Below are positions 62,401 to 64,000 of a DNA stretch of 64,000 nucleotides, in pieces. Origin of the DNA: Ypsolopha sequella (lineage: Eukaryota > Arthropoda > Insecta > Lepidoptera > Ypsolophidae); assembly GCA_934047225.1 (NCBI GenBank), contig OW204001.1:7114201-7178200 (forward strand), in the 5' to 3' direction. The position numbers were made by a program, and so were the translations under genes. Below the pieces are notes generated by a model. It worked only from the letters and a program-made list of their open reading frames with translations. It made no database searches and was not told the DNA's origin. Position 1 is the first letter of the stretch, and every line of letters begins with the position of its first letter.

Positions 62401-62424
62401 CTCAGGGACTGCCCTGCTGATAAG
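56418..62424 (+). CDS. NDUFS1: NADH-ubiquinone oxidoreductase 75 kDa subunit (NDUFS1), N-terminal part
   Basis: Exons in the window: 56418-56594, 57194-57525, 59113-59254, 60118-60243, 61306-61401, 62251-62424 (349 codons, about half of the ~730-aa protein). The rest lies to the right. It is the largest subunit of the complex I electron-input arm, in the mitochondrial matrix. The first ~28 residues are Arg/Ser/Leu/Ala-rich with no acidic residue, a typical targeting peptide ([14 protein letters not shown]). Cluster ligands are visible: 2Fe-2S in [20 protein letters not shown], the His/Cys set in [19 protein letters not shown], and [19 protein letters not shown] with [15 protein letters not shown]. 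The start of the molybdopterin-oxidoreductase-like domain is [14 protein letters not shown]. All junctions keep frame. Confidence 0.97.
57526..58279. other. NDUFS1 intron 2, left part
   Basis: No gene. A short stretch near 57960 reads [20 protein letters not shown], which resembles the LDYCN..L..LP segment of CR1-type LINE ORF2. It is too short to call. Confidence 0.3.
58280..58865 (-). pseudogene. LINE ORF2 C-terminal fragment
   Basis: An open minus-strand frame of 132 codons (58864-58466) ends with [20 protein letters not shown] then [17 protein letters not shown], the familiar close of a LINE ORF2 (..YN.LP..IR......FK..LK.FL). Non-coding 3' sequence follows. It is 5'-truncated. It lies in NDUFS1 intron 2. 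Confidence 0.75.
59255..60117. other. NDUFS1 intron 3, nothing assigned
   Basis: AT-rich, no coding frame and no family recognised. tagatgacacgagtgtatgt near 59790 and atgcacttgcgtcatctatt near 59985 may be weak inverted ends (shared agatgac / gtcatct). Confidence 0.3.
60244..61305. other. NDUFS1 intron 4, nothing assigned
   Basis: AT-rich with no coding frame, no inverted ends and no repeat shared with the rest of the window that I could find. Confidence 0.3.
61683..61826. mobile_element. Inverted-repeat MITE abutting repeat R
   Basis: tattatatgcggcttgaccc and gttcaagccgcatataatag are inverted ends. About 145 bp. Family R copy 4 begins immediately at its right end. Confidence 0.75.
61823..62192 (+). 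repeat. Interspersed repeat family R, copy 4
   Basis: Runs from taattaatgctacaaggacg through cacgagcgtagcgagtgttt and ccctagggcaaaataatcga to tttacgagcacttccattga. It lies in NDUFS1 intron 5, ending about 60 nt before exon 6. Confidence 0.8.
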
Positions 62425-62454
62425 GTATCTTACAAGCTGCGGTCGAATAATCTG

Positions 62455-62682
62455 CCCCCCTATTCTGTATCTTTGGTTGCCAACTGAGCCGGGTGCCTAT
62501 CATCAAAAACATCGATAAAAACTCAACTTTCAAAATTGCCTTTAGTGGGTATTGAACTATTTACGAACTGTATCGTCACTTCAAGTGCGAACATATCCTT
62601 AGACAATCAGAATTCGATAGTAAATCTATATTTTTGATGATAGACACCCAGTCCAGTTGGCAACTAGAGATACATAATAGGC
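62455..62682. mobile_element. Inverted-repeat element K, copy 1
   Basis: cctattctgtatctttggtt at the left pairs with actagagatacataatagg at the right; arms of about 50 nt (ttgccaactg, ctatcatcaaaaa). It starts 30 nt after the donor of NDUFS1 exon 6. A second copy begins at 63877. Confidence 0.85.
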
Positions 62683-62885
62683 CCGCAGGGCGAGTTAGGC
62701 GTTTCTGGAATAATTTATACTGTAAGGTGTGACTCCTTGATGGAACTTCATTCTAACACTAATTGGAACTCGTACAAGAAGACTTTGATTAGTGTTTCTG
62801 GAGTAATCAATGGTTGTATCAATTTATGCCACTCGGTGAGGCTTTTATCATGCTCGCCAGAAAATAAAACTCTACACACAGCTAA

Positions 62886-63142
62886 ATACTGGGTGTTAAG
62901 ATGAAGTTGCGGAAGCCAGAAACTGGCGATAGTACTCGTCCATACGAACAACTTTTACTTCGGAAACAAACCTCGAATCGCAGAAAAAATCTGCTTTTCC
63001 ATAGAATAGTTACATAACTACCCGAACAAAATGTATGAAACAACTGTATTTTTTTCTCTATTTTATTTCACGAAATGTTATTCTTTTGGACAAGTACTGT
63101 CACCAGTTTCCGGCTTCCGCGACTTCATCTTAACACCTTGTA
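62886..63142. mobile_element. Inverted-repeat element family G, copy 3
   Basis: tactgggtgttaagatgaag at the left and cgcgacttcatcttaacacc at the right; arms about 50 nt. It is the clearest copy of family G in the window. Confidence 0.85.
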
Positions 63143-63254
63143 CGTATATGTTCATAAACTAACATCTGCCTTCCAGAGGGGTATGAAGAGACTGCCTAAA
63201 GTCTACCTTTTCTTAAATCCTGACACCTCTTTTGAATTTAAGCAACAATTGAAA

Positions 63255-63370
63255 GAAAGAAAGAAAATATATTTATTTGTCAATAAACAACTAATTACAC
63301 AATAACTTAACATTAAACAGACAAAAAGGACGCAGCTCAGCAAAATCCTGTGAGTGCGTACATTTGGACA
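63255..63370. repeat. Interspersed repeat T, copy 2
   Basis: Matches 51895-52010 (tttgtcaataaacaactaat, gacgcagctcagcaaaat) with few changes. Confidence 0.6.
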
Positions 63371-63599
63371 GCGCTGATTTTCAGCTGTCCCTGTTCTCAC
63401 TAAATATTACATGTAGGGCGGGTAGTTTGGTATGAACACATACAGTCAGAACTTAGTCATCGTATCTTTACATATGTTTTTTTGTTTGCAGCGGTGTCTC
63501 TTTTTGTTTATTAATAAGATTATTTTTCACATGGTGCTTAAAAGAAGTCGTGTTCTCCCGCAAAGGTGGATGCAGATCGTTCCATGGTTCCATATCTTA

Positions 63600-63872
63600 T
63601 TAAGGCGCTACGGAAAAAAAATCGACACTTTAAGGACTTGCATATCTACTTCAGTAAATAATGTATTATTTTGATAAAATAGTATATTATTTTTGGATTC
63701 TTTTTCTAGGCATCTGTTAAAACAGAAACGCGATTGGAGAAATTCGGCTCGATAGAAATATTTATTGAAATGAGGTCCTTTTCGACACCAATTCTCCTGG
63801 TTTGAATATATAGAATGACATTATAGACTGGAACTATATTTTATTAGGTGGGTTTTAACAGTATTTAGGACC
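63600..63872 (+). repeat. Interspersed repeat family E, copy 2
   Basis: See the copy at 9782-10051. Ends gttttaacagtatttaggac, immediately followed by element K. Confidence 0.75.
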
Positions 63873-63876
63873 AGCC

Positions 63877-64000
63877 CCCCTATTGTGTATCTTTAGTTGC
63901 CAACTGCACGAGGTGCCTATCATCAAAAACATAGCTAAAAACTGAAATTTCAAAATTGCCTTTAGTGGGTATTGAAATATTTACGAACTGTGTCGTCACT
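63877..64000. mobile_element. Inverted-repeat element K, copy 2 (cut by the window edge)
   Basis: ccctattgtgtatctttagt, gttgccaactgcacgaggtg and tgcctttagtgggtattgaa match 62455-62580 closely. Confidence 0.85.

Overview
The window is eukaryotic nuclear DNA from an insect, very probably a moth or butterfly. It is AT-rich, its genes are split into many small exons with GT..AG introns, and the encoded proteins are metazoan. The introns are packed with repeat types I recognise as common in Lepidoptera: an RTE-type LINE tail of (ATG)n, tRNA-headed SINEs, the 'gcccgcggcttcgcccgcg' repeat, the 'ggactcgcgcacgaaggg' repeat and mariner. No genuine tRNA, rRNA, CRISPR array or prokaryotic operon is visible.

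Left to right, six cellular genes can be assembled. (1) A minus-strand THAP-like zinc-finger gene (about 1408-2789) whose zinc-finger reading frame is out of register with the rest of its first exon. (2) A plus-strand lin-54 (Mip120) gene, at least 14 coding exons over 3384-35119, encoding the tandem-CXC DNA-binding subunit of the MuvB/DREAM cell-cycle repressor complex. (3) A plus-strand SET/MYND protein of the arthropod SmydA type (8 exons, 37260-46999, 520 aa). (4) A plus-strand erlin gene (6 exons, 49307-53470, 321 aa), an ER-membrane SPFH protein. (5) eEF1B beta (3 exons, minus strand, 53769-54736, 222 aa), convergent with erlin. (6) The first six exons of NDUFS1, the 75 kDa subunit of mitochondrial complex I (56418-62424), which runs off the right edge. 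The genes look like unrelated housekeeping or regulatory neighbours rather than one pathway.

The striking part is what has happened to the introns, above all in lin-54. Intron 7 holds a very regular 61-bp minisatellite of about 26 units. Each unit is an internally deleted copy of the preceding exon, carrying that exon's own acceptor end and its own 5' splice site. A 5.0-kb LINE with two intact ORFs sits in the array with a 6-bp target duplication. The last intron of lin-54 carries a second LINE with one intact ORF, nested inside a MITE with a 9-bp duplication. A 3' piece of the first LINE family lies immediately upstream of an erlin 3' splice site and seems to supply its splicing signals. A frame-broken mariner is nested in a TTAA-flanked element in the SMYD gene. 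Many inverted-repeat elements recur 2-5 times across the window.

Exon boundaries were read by eye from splice consensus, phase continuity and remembered family similarity. Transcript data could shift some ends, especially the lin-54 5' end, the last two lin-54 exons and the THAP-like gene.
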